DNA from: Clostridia bacterium | GTDB taxonomy: Bacteria > Bacillota_A > Clostridia > TANB77 > CAG-508 | Assembly (NCBI GenBank): GCA_017475185.1 | Contig: JAFVGB010000019.1 | Span: forward strand, 1-52,201 | Reading direction: 5' to 3' | DNA length: 52,201 nucleotides | In this document: one piece after another, positions 25,423-33,185 of the stretch | Numbering within the stretch: the stretch's first letter is position 1 | Layout: every line of letters begins with the position of its first letter | Made by a program: the position numbers and the translations under genes | Notes under the pieces: generated by a model | Databases searched by the model: none | Told to the model about the DNA's origin: nothing | The model's input: only the letters and a program-made list of their open reading frames with translations

Positions 25423-26480
25423 ATGGAAAAAACTGTTTCTCCAGAGGAAAGGTTAAGAAGAGCAGAAGAAATTTATTATAGAAGAAAAGCTCAGGGAGTT
25501 CGTTTAACAACATCTGTAAATGTAGGAAATCAAAATAAAGTTTCATTAGGAAAAAAGATGTTTATACAGATTATTGTTTGTGTTTGCATATATTTAGGCT
25601 TTTTTATTATTAAAGGATATAATAATGTTTTTAGTGAAAATGTAATTAATAATACAAAAAATATATTAAGTTATGATATAAATTTTCAAAATTTGTACAG
25701 TCAGTGTGTGGAATATTTTAATAATAATTTTAATAATATTATAAATGTAAATGCAGGTTTAGATGATTCAGAAAATAAAGATGAAAATTCAAAAGAAGAT
25801 GCGACTGAAAATAGCATAGAAAATGTTGAAAATACTGAAAATACTAGCAATGAAAATGAAACAATAGGGGATAATGTTCAAGAACAAAATAATACAGATC
25901 AAAGCAATTCAGAACTAAATAATCAAGATGTGAATGGAAATCCAAAAGAAGAAATGTTAACAACATCAGAAGAAAATCAATCAGAGGAAAATCATCAAGA
26001 AGATAATAATATGCAAAATGATGGAACAGTAAAAGCAAAGGCTGATGCAGAAAATATAACACAAATGCAAGAAGATGCAGAATATATTAAATTAAACTGT
26101 AATATTATTAAACCAATAGAAGGAAATATTACATCAAAGTTTGGTTCTAGAGAAGAAACTGAAATAATATCTGCCTTTCATCAAGGAATAGATATTGGAG
26201 CAATTTCTCGGAACACCTATACAGGCTGCAATGGAAGGAACTGTTATTGCATCATCATATGCTGGAGATTATGGTAATCATATAAAAATCCAAAATGGAG
26301 AGGTATTAACAGTATATGCTCATTGCAGTCAACTTGATGTTAATGTAGGAGATTACATAAAGCAGGGGCAAGTAATAGGAAAAGTCGGAGCTACTCGGAA
26401 AGGTTACTGGTTCACATTTACATTTTGAAATAAGAAGAGATGGAAGATATATTGACCCAGAATTGATTTTAAATTTTTAA
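25423..26480 (+). pseudogene. SpoIIQ-like M23 (LytM) peptidase-domain protein, two frameshifts
   Basis: The order is a short basic N-terminus, one membrane segment (near residues 46-63), a long Asn/Glu-rich linker (110-225), then a LytM domain. That is the SpoIIQ layout, and a spoIVFB-like gene follows. The domain starts FHQGIDIGAIS and then goes out of frame: an extra C at 26209 (TCTCGGAAC). The next frame carries GTPIQAAMEGTVIASSYAG to VGAT, where a second extra C at 26396 (ACTCGGAAA) shifts it again; the third frame carries GKVTGSHLHFEIRRDG and stops at 26480. Removing both C's gives one complete protein of about 351 residues with His-x3-Asp and His-x-His zinc motifs. Confidence 0.82.
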
Positions 26481-26520
26481 GTTTGTAAAGATAGAAAAAT
26501 AAACAAAAGGAGTCTAGAAA

Positions 26521-27177
26521 ATGCAAATAAAAATTGATCTAAAAATATTTATTTTTATAGTGATTTTTTGTTTTACAAGGCAAATAGAAATTTATGGACT
26601 ACTTATGTTTTTCGCATTTTTACATGAATTAGGGCATTTATTTGCAGGGTGTGTTTTAGGATTAAAACCAGTTGCACTTCAAGTAAATCCTTTAGGGTTA
26701 TCAGTAAGTTTTAGAATAAAAACAGAAGATTATAATAATAGAATTTGGAAAGGAAACATATTAGCAATAAAAAAATTAGTAATTGCAGTAAGTGGACCAA
26801 TTGTTAATTTAGTATTATTTATTATTTTTTCATTAGTTGATGTAAATATATTTAATATTTCTAATGAATTTTTGGCTTATTCAAATTTATTAATCTTTTT
26901 ATTTAATTTAATACCGATTTATCCTTTAGATGGAGGAAGAATATTAAGAAATGTTTTACATATTATTACTGGTTTGGAAGATTCTCATTATTATACTAAC
27001 GTAATTTCAAATATTAGTATTATTTTTTTAACAATGTTAGCAAGTATTTGTATTGTTTATTTAAAAAATGTTGCTATTATATTTATTTTAGTTTATCTAT
27101 GGTATCTAATTATTTCTGAAAATAAATTATATAATCAAAGATTAAGAATTTATGAGATTATTAATAAGTCAATTTAA
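26521..27177 (+). CDS. spoIVFB: SpoIVFB-like M50 site-2 protease
   Basis: An intramembrane zinc metalloprotease; SpoIVFB processes pro-sigma-K in the mother cell. The zinc motif is HELGH (His35, Glu36, His39) in a membrane segment, and the third ligand is in NLIPIYPLDGGRIL (near residue 140). Five to six membrane segments and 218 residues fit a SpoIVFB without the CBS domain. SD AAAGGAGTCTAGAAA. No spoIVFA is next to it; the frameshifted M23 gene takes that place, and SpoIVFA proteins can also carry an M23 domain, so that neighbour could be SpoIVFA-like. Confidence 0.88.
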   Translation: MQIKIDLKIFIFIVIFCFTRQIEIYGLLMFFAFLHELGHLFAGCVLGLKPVALQVNPLGLSVSFRIKTEDYNNRIWKGNILAIKKLVIAVSGPIVNLVLFIIFSLVDVNIFNISNEFLAYSNLLIFLFNLIPIYPLDGGRILRNVLHIITGLEDSHYYTNVISNISIIFLTMLASICIVYLKNVAIIFILVYLWYLIISENKLYNQRLRIYEIINKSI

Positions 27178-27203
27178 AAAAGCGTCTTTCAAAGACGCTT
27201 TTT
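27177..27203. terminator. Bidirectional terminator
   Basis: AAAAAGCGTCTTT (27177-27189) and AAAGACGCTTTTT (27191-27203) are perfect arms around a single C. It serves the convergent M50 protease and mscL genes. Confidence 0.9.
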
Positions 27204-27204
27204 A

Positions 27205-27636
27205 TTAATCTATTTTGCTATGATCATGTAATTCAGATGTACAATGTGGACATCTTGTTGCTTCAATGTCAATTTCTGTTTTACAGAATGGGCAAACTTT
27301 AGTTGTAGCAACACCTTCTTCTGCAGCTTTCTTTTTACCTAAAGACATTAATTTATTAACTGATTTTAATAAAACGAATAAAATAAATGCCATTATTAAG
27401 AAATTGATTACAGCTGTTAAGAAATGTCCGTAATTTAAATATTGGTTGTTCCAAATTTCAACTGAACCACCAATTTCAGCTCCACCAACTGAGTTGATTA
27501 ATGGTTGGATAAAGTCAGCTGTTAAAGCATCAACGATATCTTTGAAAGCAGCACCTATGATAACACCAACTGCTAAGTCCATTACATTTCCTCTTAAAAT
27601 GAATTCTTTGAATTCTTTCATAAATCCTTTTAACAT
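27205..27636 (-). CDS. mscL: Large-conductance mechanosensitive channel with zinc-ribbon tail
   Basis: A pressure-release channel opened by membrane tension. The N-terminal helix and first pore segment are KEFILRGNVMDLAVGVIIGA, the second is INFLIMAFILFVLLKSVN. After the usual C-terminal region the protein continues into a zinc ribbon with two C-x2-C pairs, CPFCKTEIDIEATRCPHC (residues 119-136). Classical MscL has no such tail. SD AAGGAGGAATTTTCT. Single gene. Confidence 0.95.
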   Translation of the reverse strand: MLKGFMKEFKEFILRGNVMDLAVGVIIGAAFKDIVDALTADFIQPLINSVGGAEIGGSVEIWNNQYLNYGHFLTAVINFLIMAFILFVLLKSVNKLMSLGKKKAAEEGVATTKVCPFCKTEIDIEATRCPHCTSELHDHSKID

Positions 27637-27839
27637 AGAAAATTCCTCCTTTTATATTTCATATACCTTGAATATACTATAAAACGCGTATTTTGTCAAA
27701 TTGTGTATTTCATTGTTTGGGCTTTTCAAAAGTATTAAAATGTGATATATAAATATAAAGAAATGGAGGCAATTATAGAAGTACGGAACTAAGTATTAAT
27801 TTATTAAAAAATAATTATTTTAGAAAGGAAAAATAGAAA

Positions 27840-28424
27840 ATGTCTGTAAAAGAAGAAAATGAAATAACAGTTAAAGTTATTTGCTCAAAAGATGAATTGT
27901 TGAAATGTTTAACTAACAAAGGATTTAAAAGTGGAAGAACTTTTTCACTAGATGATTATTATTTTATTCCAAATTCTTTAAATATTAAAAGCATGTCAAC
28001 AAGAGAAATAATTGCAAAAGCGGTTATTATAAGATATATTGTAAATGATGGTAAAGTATCACAAAAAGTTACTTTTAAGATTAAAGATATTGCTGATAAT
28101 GGAGATATAATTAGCCAACGAGCAATAAACTGTAATGTATATAATATTGATGAGGCTAAAAAACTATTTGAAGCATTGGGGTATTATGAAATTATGAATA
28201 TAAAAGAAAATGATATAGTTTATTCTAAAGATGGATTTGAATTGGCTATAAAATTTATTGAAAATAGTAATATTTTAATAGAGATAGAAACAGAGCCTAA
28301 TACGGAATGGGATACAATCGAGAAAATAAAGAACATTATTTCACAATTAAATATACCTATTGAAAAAGATAAATATTTTATAAAAAAAGCAGAAGATGAA
28401 TTAAATAAGATATTAAAAAGATAA
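27840..28424 (+). CDS. CYTH-domain protein (CyaB-like)
   Basis: A 194-residue CYTH/triphosphate-tunnel domain protein. The strand order NEITVKVICSKDELL..., Asp-Asp-Tyr-Tyr-Phe near residue 39, VIIRYIVNDGKVSQKVTFKIK (near 76-96), the central alpha helix EAKKLFEALGYYEIM and ILIEIETEPN fit class IV adenylate cyclase-like proteins. The N-terminal ExExK is altered (Glu-Ile-Thr-Val-Lys). The substrate is likely a triphosphate compound but cannot be assigned. SD AGAAAGGAAAAATAGAAA. Confidence 0.7.
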   Translation: MSVKEENEITVKVICSKDELLKCLTNKGFKSGRTFSLDDYYFIPNSLNIKSMSTREIIAKAVIIRYIVNDGKVSQKVTFKIKDIADNGDIISQRAINCNVYNIDEAKKLFEALGYYEIMNIKENDIVYSKDGFELAIKFIENSNILIEIETEPNTEWDTIEKIKNIISQLNIPIEKDKYFIKKAEDELNKILKR

Positions 28425-28535
28425 ATCTTGTACAGTATTTATTAGAATAATAAATAAATTCCATAAATCAAAATATTTAATATTATAAATTGTATGGTTA
28501 TAAAATAATTGTAATAAAAACAAGGAGTGTTAATT

Positions 28536-29129
28536 ATGATAGAGGTATTTTTTGCAACAAAAAACAAAGATAAAATTATAAAAATGAGAAACAGGTTAAA
28601 GGGATTAGACATAAAAGTAATAACTCCTTACGATAATAATGTAAATATTGAAGTAGAGGAAAATGGAAGCAATGTTATTGAAAATGCAACGTTAAAAGCC
28701 AGAGCGTATTTTGATAAAATAAAAATTCCAACAATAGCTACAGATTCATCATTGTATGTAGAAAAATTTGACATTCAACCTGGACTTTTTATAAAAAGAA
28801 TAAATGGAGTAACTTTAAATGATGATGAGTTGGAAGAACATTATATAAATGAGTTAAATAAAGTTGGAGGTACTAGTAGAGCTTTTTATGTAACAGGATT
28901 GGTGTTGGTGCGAGATGGTAAAGTAAATTCTATTCAAATTAAAGAAGATGAATTTATATTTACATCAAATGTATGCAAGAATAATAGAAATTACGATCCT
29001 TTAAGTAGATTAGAATATGATGAAAAAATAGGAAAATATTTTTGTGAATTAGATGAAACAGAGATGGACAAAAGAGGATATAATTTTGACAAAGAAGCCA
29101 GAGAATTTATTAAGAATAATATAATGTAA
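28536..29129 (+). CDS. RdgB/HAM1-type non-canonical purine NTP pyrophosphatase
   Basis: A house-cleaning NTPase that hydrolyses ITP, dITP or XTP to the monophosphate. FFATKNKDKI at the start is the (S/T)xNxxK motif; ENGSNVIENATLKARAYFD and PTIATDSSLYVEKFDIQPG carry the metal and base pockets. The C-terminal part (EKIGKYFCELDETEMDKRGY) departs from the usual pattern, so specificity may differ. The ATG at 28536 follows AAGGAGTGTTAATT. 197 residues. Confidence 0.85.
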   Translation: MIEVFFATKNKDKIIKMRNRLKGLDIKVITPYDNNVNIEVEENGSNVIENATLKARAYFDKIKIPTIATDSSLYVEKFDIQPGLFIKRINGVTLNDDELEEHYINELNKVGGTSRAFYVTGLVLVRDGKVNSIQIKEDEFIFTSNVCKNNRNYDPLSRLEYDEKIGKYFCELDETEMDKRGYNFDKEAREFIKNNIM

Positions 29130-29144
29130 AATAATTATAATCAT

Positions 29145-29197
29145 AAACCTTCTAAATTAAGCATAAAATTAAACAGCTTAGTTTAGGAGGTTTTTTT
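29145..29197 (+). terminator. Terminator-like hairpin containing the next gene's ribosome-binding site
   Basis: AAACCTTCTAAATTAAGC (29145-29162) pairs along all 18 bases, with two G-U wobbles, with GCTTAGTTTAGGAGGTTT (29176-29193), followed by TTTT and the ATG at 29198. The 3' arm contains AGGAGG. It could end transcription after the RdgB-type gene and hide the SD of the deacetylase on read-through RNA. Confidence 0.7.
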
Positions 29198-29968
29198 ATG
29201 TTTTTAGTATTTAATAAACAAAAAATATATTCATACTTAGTTGCTTTAAGTACTGTAGTTGCATTATTTATAATAGCAGCTACAGTAGGAAATAAAACAG
29301 GTGAGTTAATTCAAACAATGTCACAATCGAAATTAGTGCCAATATATAGTGTTCAAACAGACGAACCAAAGGTTGCATTTACAATGAATTGTGCATGGAA
29401 TGCAGACGATATAGACTTAATATTAGCAACATTAGAAAAGCATAAAGTTCATATAACATTTTTTATGGTAGGAGATTGGGTAGATAAATATCCAGAAGCG
29501 GTAAAGAAGATTTCAGATGCTGGACATGAAATTGCAAATCATTCTGATGGGCATAAGCACGTAAATGAATTAAGTCTTGAGGATAATGAGAAAGAGATTG
29601 TCGTGTGTTCAGATAAAATAAAAAAGATAACAGGAAAAGCTACAACTTTATATAGAGGACCATATGGTGAATATAATAATACTGTAATTCAAGCAGCAGA
29701 AAATCAAAAACATCTAACCATTCAATGGAGCATAGATACATTAGACTATAAAGGAATAACAGGGGATGAAATGTGGAAAAGACTTGATGAGAAATTAAAA
29801 AATGGAGACATTATTCTTTCACACAATGGAACAGAACATACAGCAGATAGTTTAGACAAATTGCTTACAAATATAGAACAAAAAGGATTTAAAGTAGTTA
29901 CAGTTTCAGATTTGATTTATAAGAATAGCTATATAATTGATGCAAACGGAACGCAAAAACAAAAATGA
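29198..29968 (+). CDS. pdaB: PdaB-like polysaccharide deacetylase family protein
   Basis: A NodB-fold protein of the PdaB (YbaN) group, needed for spore stability in Bacillus. A membrane segment at residues 11-29 anchors it. Motif 1, usually Ser/Thr-Phe-Asp-Ala-Ala-Trp, here reads AFTMNCAWN, with Asn in place of the catalytic/metal Asp. The metal-ligand His pair is kept in HEIANHSDGH (near 111-120), as are LYRGPYGEYN and DIILSHNGTEHT. 256 residues. The stop codon TGA is the first triplet of a dispersed repeat. Activity is uncertain because of the Asp loss. Confidence 0.85.
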   Translation: MFLVFNKQKIYSYLVALSTVVALFIIAATVGNKTGELIQTMSQSKLVPIYSVQTDEPKVAFTMNCAWNADDIDLILATLEKHKVHITFFMVGDWVDKYPEAVKKISDAGHEIANHSDGHKHVNELSLEDNEKEIVVCSDKIKKITGKATTLYRGPYGEYNNTVIQAAENQKHLTIQWSIDTLDYKGITGDEMWKRLDEKLKNGDIILSHNGTEHTADSLDKLLTNIEQKGFKVVTVSDLIYKNSYIIDANGTQKQK

Positions 29969-29998
29969 AACAAAAAAAGACCGTCCAAAAATGTTTCA
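29966..29998 (+). repeat. GACCGTCC-type repeat
   Basis: TGAAACA, a run of A, GACCGTCC, AAAAA, TGTTTCA: 7-bp inverted ends around a GACCGTCC core. The first three bases are the stop codon of the pdaB-like gene. Confidence 0.65.
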
Positions 29999-30054
29999 AA
30001 ATGAATAAAAATGCTAGAAACAGTATATAATAAACCAAAAAAGGAGACCTGCCA

Positions 30055-30564
30055 ATGTTATTTATCGGTATTATCACAGATCAAAAAAGTGAAAATGATA
30101 TTAAAAGATTATTAGCTAATAATAATTTCTTAACAGAAAATAATGTCATATTTATAAAAGAGAAGAATATAGATAATATAAAGAATGTTCATTTTGATAC
30201 TGTGTTTATAAATAAGGAATTTGATAAAATGGATAAGTTAAATAAGCTACTTGAAAATACAAAAAACGTAATTGTAAATATGGATACAAATATAGATAAT
30301 AAAGAATTAAATATTGTTAATTCAAATTTAATAACATATGGTTTTAATTCTAAGTCAAGTATTACAATATCAAGTGTAACAGATGATGATGTATTAATTT
30401 GTTTACAGAGAAATATCTATAATAATTATGGAGAAATTGAAGTTCAAGAAATTAAAATTGAAAACAATCCAAATTATAGCATTTATGATTTAATTATAGT
30501 TTTAACTTTATTTTTGCTGTATTTACCAATGAAAGACAAGATTAACATAAATGGTATAAAATAA
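30055..30564 (+). CDS. Hypothetical protein
   Basis: A 169-residue protein with a Rossmann-like alternation of strands and helices (LFIGIITDQKSENDIKRLL, HFDTVFINKEFDKMDKLNKL, NVIVNMDT) and a segment NLITYGFNSKSSITISSVTD, faintly like part of a Mur-ligase-type domain without its P-loop. A hydrophobic stretch near the C-terminus (LIIVLTLFLLYL) may be buried or membrane-associated. SD AAGGAGACCTGCCA. Monocistronic between a repeat and the ssb promoter. Function unknown. Confidence 0.65.
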   Translation: MLFIGIITDQKSENDIKRLLANNNFLTENNVIFIKEKNIDNIKNVHFDTVFINKEFDKMDKLNKLLENTKNVIVNMDTNIDNKELNIVNSNLITYGFNSKSSITISSVTDDDVLICLQRNIYNNYGEIEVQEIKIENNPNYSIYDLIIVLTLFLLYLPMKDKININGIK

Positions 30565-30592
30565 AAAATATTGAAAAATATAACTTTTTATG

Positions 30593-30621
30593 TAGACAAA
30601 ACCAAAAAAATAGTGTATAAT
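30593..30621 (+). promoter_or_regulatory. Promoter for the SSB-like gene
   Basis: -35 TAGACA (30593-30598), 17-base spacer, -10 TATAAT (30616-30621); a leader of about 65 nt follows. Confidence 0.65.
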
Positions 30622-30693
30622 AAGAGATATGAATAAATAATTTTTACATTATGATTAAGAGATTAAATAAACAAATAAGGGGAGGAAATTGTT

Positions 30694-31392
30694 TTGAATA
30701 CAAATTATTTAGAAAATAACCACTTAGTATTAGTGGGAAAGGTAACAAGCGATAAAAGATTTAGTCATGAAATTTACGGAGAAAAATTTTACATATTTGA
30801 TTTAGCAGTTCCACGTTTAAGCGGAAATGCAGACATTATTCCAATAACTGTATCTGAAAGATTACTTTCAATTAATGATTTACAAATCGATTCAAAAATC
30901 ACAGTTGAAGGTCAATTTAGATCATACAACAGTTATGAAAATGAAAGAAACAAATTAGTACTTACAGTTTTTGCTAAAGATATCAAATTTGTTGAAAATC
31001 AAGATGAAGAAATCGAAGTAAGTAAAGACGTAGTTTCAAATGAAGTTACTTTAAATGGTTATATTTGTAAGAAACCAATTTACAGACAAACACCATTTGG
31101 TAGAGAAATTTCAGATTTATTATTAGCAGTAAACAGAGCTTACAATAAATCAGACTACATACCATGTATAGCATGGGGAAGAAATGCTAGATTTTGTGAA
31201 AACATTCCAGTAGGAACAGAAGTTAAAATAGTAGGTAGAGTTCAATCAAGAACATATGAGAAAAAATATGAAGATGGAACAGTTGAAACAAAGGTAGCAT
31301 ATGAAGTATCAGTTTCAAGCTTAGAAGTTGTAAATCAAGATGATGATACAAACGAAAGCAATACTCAAGAAACTGCAGAAGCAGCAATGTAA
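30694..31392 (+). CDS. Single-stranded DNA-binding protein, two OB folds
   Basis: A 232-residue SSB-like protein made of two successive OB folds. The first is residues 5-108 (NHLVLVGKVTSDKRFSHEIY...). The second is residues 116-214 (VTLNGYICKKPIYRQTPFGR, YIPCIAWGRNARFCENI, VGRVQSRTYEKKY) and follows the SSB/PriB pattern closely. The acidic C-terminus ends ETAEAAM, not the DDDIPF-type tip of the main replicative SSB, so this is probably an accessory SSB. The start codon is TTG, after GGGGAGGAAATTGTT. Own promoter and terminator. Confidence 0.85.
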   Translation: MNTNYLENNHLVLVGKVTSDKRFSHEIYGEKFYIFDLAVPRLSGNADIIPITVSERLLSINDLQIDSKITVEGQFRSYNSYENERNKLVLTVFAKDIKFVENQDEEIEVSKDVVSNEVTLNGYICKKPIYRQTPFGREISDLLLAVNRAYNKSDYIPCIAWGRNARFCENIPVGTEVKIVGRVQSRTYEKKYEDGTVETKVAYEVSVSSLEVVNQDDDTNESNTQETAEAAM

Positions 31393-31440
31393 CATATTTT
31401 AATTAATTGAATAACATATATATTAAGTACGTAAAAAATG

Positions 31441-31474
31441 GTGCACAGTCTTGACGAAGTTTCAGACTGTGCAC
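31441..31474. terminator. Bidirectional terminator
   Basis: GTGCACAGTCT (31441-31451) and AGACTGTGCAC (31464-31474) form a perfect 11-bp stem. It ends the SSB-like gene on the plus strand and the small gene 31479-31625 on the minus strand. Confidence 0.85.
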
Positions 31475-31478
31475 TGTT

Positions 31479-31625
31479 TTATTTTTTATTTTTAGGAATA
31501 ATTATTTTATTTTTATCAGTTTTATTCTTTGGTTTTTCTACGTCTAGATGTGATTTTACAGGTGATATATTTAGTTTTCCTTTACCTTTTACTACTTCAA
31601 TTTTCTTTTTTTTATCATTTGCCAT
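31479..31625 (-). CDS. Small basic hypothetical protein, 48 residues
   Basis: The ATG at 31625 follows GAGGAGTGCGATACT. The protein is MANDKKKKIEVVKGKGKLNI, then SPVKSHLDVEKPKNKTDKN and KIIIPKNKK: Lys-rich, no hydrophobic segment. I recall similar short proteins with Ile-Ser-Pro-Val...His-Leu and a C-terminal Ile-Ile-Pro in other Clostridia, but no function. A hydrophobic frame on the other strand here is only its shadow. Confidence 0.6.
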   Translation of the reverse strand: MANDKKKKIEVVKGKGKLNISPVKSHLDVEKPKNKTDKNKIIIPKNKK

Positions 31626-31731
31626 AGTATCGCACTCCTCTTTTTATTTTTAATTATAGTAACATATTGAAATATTTAATTCAAGATATCAAAAGAAAAA
31701 AATGATGCAAGTGTGAATTTCTAGATTTTAC

Positions 31732-31760
31732 TTGACAGAATTTGCGAACAATGTTTTAAT
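31732..31760 (+). promoter_or_regulatory. Promoter for scpB
   Basis: -35 TTGACA (31732-31737), 17-base spacer, -10 TTTAAT (31755-31760), 29 nt before the ATG. Confidence 0.6.
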
Positions 31761-31789
31761 GTTACATATGAGAAAAGGAGAGAAAAGTG

Positions 31790-32431
31790 ATGGATTACAA
31801 GAAACAACAAGGTATAATCGAATCAATTTTATTTGCTGCAGGAAGACAGGTTGAATTAAAAGAATTGATGTCAGCTACTGAATTAGGGCAAGATGAGTTA
31901 ATTGGAATAATTGAAATGATGAAAAATGAATATAGCAATGAAAATAGAGGAATTGAAATAATTAAAGTAAATGACAGTTATCAATTATGTACCAAAAAAG
32001 AAAATTATGAATATATATATCCAGTTTTTGACAAAAGAAGTAAGCCAAATTTATCTCCAGCTGCCTTAGAAGTAATTTCTATAATTGCATATAATCCAAA
32101 AATAACAAGAGCTGAAATAGAAGCTATTCGTGGGGTTAGTTCAGATGGAAGTATTTATAAATTGTTAGAATATGAATTAATTCAAGAAGCAGGTAGAATG
32201 GATGCACCAGGAAGACCAACAATGTATGAAACAAGTCCAAAATTCTTGAAAATGTTTGGATTAAGTAGTTTAGATGAATTGCCAGAATTACCAAGATATA
32301 AGTTAGATGAAAATCAACAAATTGTAATTGATGAATATATTGAAAATAATGAAAATAATGAAAATGCGGAAGAAGAAATAAACAAAGAAGATAATTCAGC
32401 TGATGATGAAAAAAATAATGTTGAAGAATAA
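31790..32431 (+). CDS. scpB: Segregation and condensation protein B
   Basis: ScpB is the winged-helix (kite) subunit of the SMC-ScpA-ScpB condensin. Family marks are QGIIESILFAAGRQVELKEL at the N-terminus, LSPAALEVISIIAYNPKITRA and IRGVSSDGSIYKLLEYELI, and GRPTMYETSPKFLKMFGL. The C-terminus is a poly-acidic Asn/Glu tail. GTG at 31787 or ATG at 31790 could start; AAAGGAGAGAAAA fits both. scpA, usually its immediate neighbour, is absent, so the pair is split here. Confidence 0.93.
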   Translation: MDYKKQQGIIESILFAAGRQVELKELMSATELGQDELIGIIEMMKNEYSNENRGIEIIKVNDSYQLCTKKENYEYIYPVFDKRSKPNLSPAALEVISIIAYNPKITRAEIEAIRGVSSDGSIYKLLEYELIQEAGRMDAPGRPTMYETSPKFLKMFGLSSLDELPELPRYKLDENQQIVIDEYIENNENNENAEEEINKEDNSADDEKNNVEE

Positions 32432-32435
32432 ATAA

Positions 32436-32475
32436 AAAATTGCAAAATATAACAATATTTTGCAATTTTATTTTT
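32436..32475 (+). terminator. Terminator after scpB
   Basis: AAAATTGCAAAATAT and ATATTTTGCAATTTT form a perfect stem with loop AACA, followed by ATTTTTT. Confidence 0.85.
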
Positions 32476-32519
32476 TAAAGTTTATAACTAAATTGATATA
32501 TAGTGTCGTTAAATTCGTT

Positions 32520-32642
32520 TTAGCGTTTAGAAAAATAGGCACAATCATTTTTTTTACTAAAAGATTGTTTTGTAGTATTATTTAGCGTACATTTTCCATC
32601 TATTTGATACTTACAATTAGCAGAACAATTGATAGTTGTCAA
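32520..32642 (-). CDS. Small Cys-rich protein, 40 residues
   Basis: A TTG start 6 nt after GAGGTGA opens a frame of 40 codons: MTTINCSANCKYQIDGKC, then TLNNTTKQSFSKKNDCAYFS and Lys-Arg. The four cysteines (C-x3-C-x7-C and a late DCAYF) suggest a metal site, as in DUF1540-like small clostridial proteins. I have seen similar sequences in spore formers, but the function is unknown. Confidence 0.6.
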   Translation of the reverse strand: MTTINCSANCKYQIDGKCTLNNTTKQSFSKKNDCAYFSKR

Positions 32643-32829
32643 AAAAATCACCTCTTTGAATAAATCTATTATATGCAAATTTTGTAGTTTTATGTATTAA
32701 AGTGTGAAAAATATAAATAAAAAGATAAAACAATTTAACAAATTTTGAAAAACACTTGATTTTTTTTTCAACATATGTTAGTATTATAAATAGTCAATTT
32801 AATAAATGCATATAGGAGGTGCAATAAAA

Positions 32830-33027
32830 ATGGCAAAATGTGAAGTTTGTGGAAAAGAAAAAAATTGGGGAAATAAAATAAGCATTGCTCGTTCACACGT
32901 AAGTAGAAGAGCTTCAAGAACATTTTCTCCAAATTTAAGATCAATAAAAGCTGACGTAAATGGAGAAGTTAAAAGAATTCATGTATGTGCAAAATGTTTA
33001 CGTTCAGGAAAAATCAAAAGAGCATAA
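32830..33027 (+). CDS. rpmB: 50S ribosomal protein bL28
   Basis: A 65-residue large-subunit protein. It has CEVCGK at the start and CAKC near the end, the zinc-binding form, around the typical SHVSRRASRTFSPNLRSI. The ATG at 32830 follows ATAGGAGGTGCAATAAAA; the in-frame ATG at 32806 precedes the SD and is rejected. Confidence 0.96.
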   Translation: MAKCEVCGKEKNWGNKISIARSHVSRRASRTFSPNLRSIKADVNGEVKRIHVCAKCLRSGKIKRA

Positions 33028-33037
33028 TTTAAATTGT

Positions 33038-33096
33038 AAATTGGGTTAAATTAGAAATTTAATTGCTAAATTTTTAATTTAACCCAATTTATTTTT
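33038..33096 (+). terminator. Terminator after rpmB
   Basis: AAATTGGGTTAAATTA (33038-33053) pairs exactly with TAATTTAACCCAATTT (33075-33090), then ATTTTTT. Confidence 0.85.
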
Positions 33097-33106
33097 TGTG
33101 TGACGA

Positions 33107-33169
33107 AAACACAAAAAAGGCACTAAATATTATAGTCTGAGCTTAAACATTTAACGCCTTTTTGTTTTA
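33107..33169 (-). terminator. Terminator for the spoVM transcript
   Basis: AAACACAAAAAAGGC and GCCTTTTTGTTTT are complementary arms enclosing about 35 nt. On the minus strand the stem is followed by a T-rich tract. Confidence 0.5.
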
Positions 33170-33185
33170 CAAATTTTTTATGTAT

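Noticed and set aside
27775..27795. GTACGGAAC, similar to the frameshift sites
   Set aside because: It lies in the non-coding gap between mscL and the CYTH gene; removing the C does not join any convincing frame.
31438..31653. Hydrophobic 71-codon plus-strand frame
   Set aside because: It lies opposite the 48-residue Lys-rich gene with a strong SD; runs of Lys codons read as Phe on the other strand. No SD of its own.
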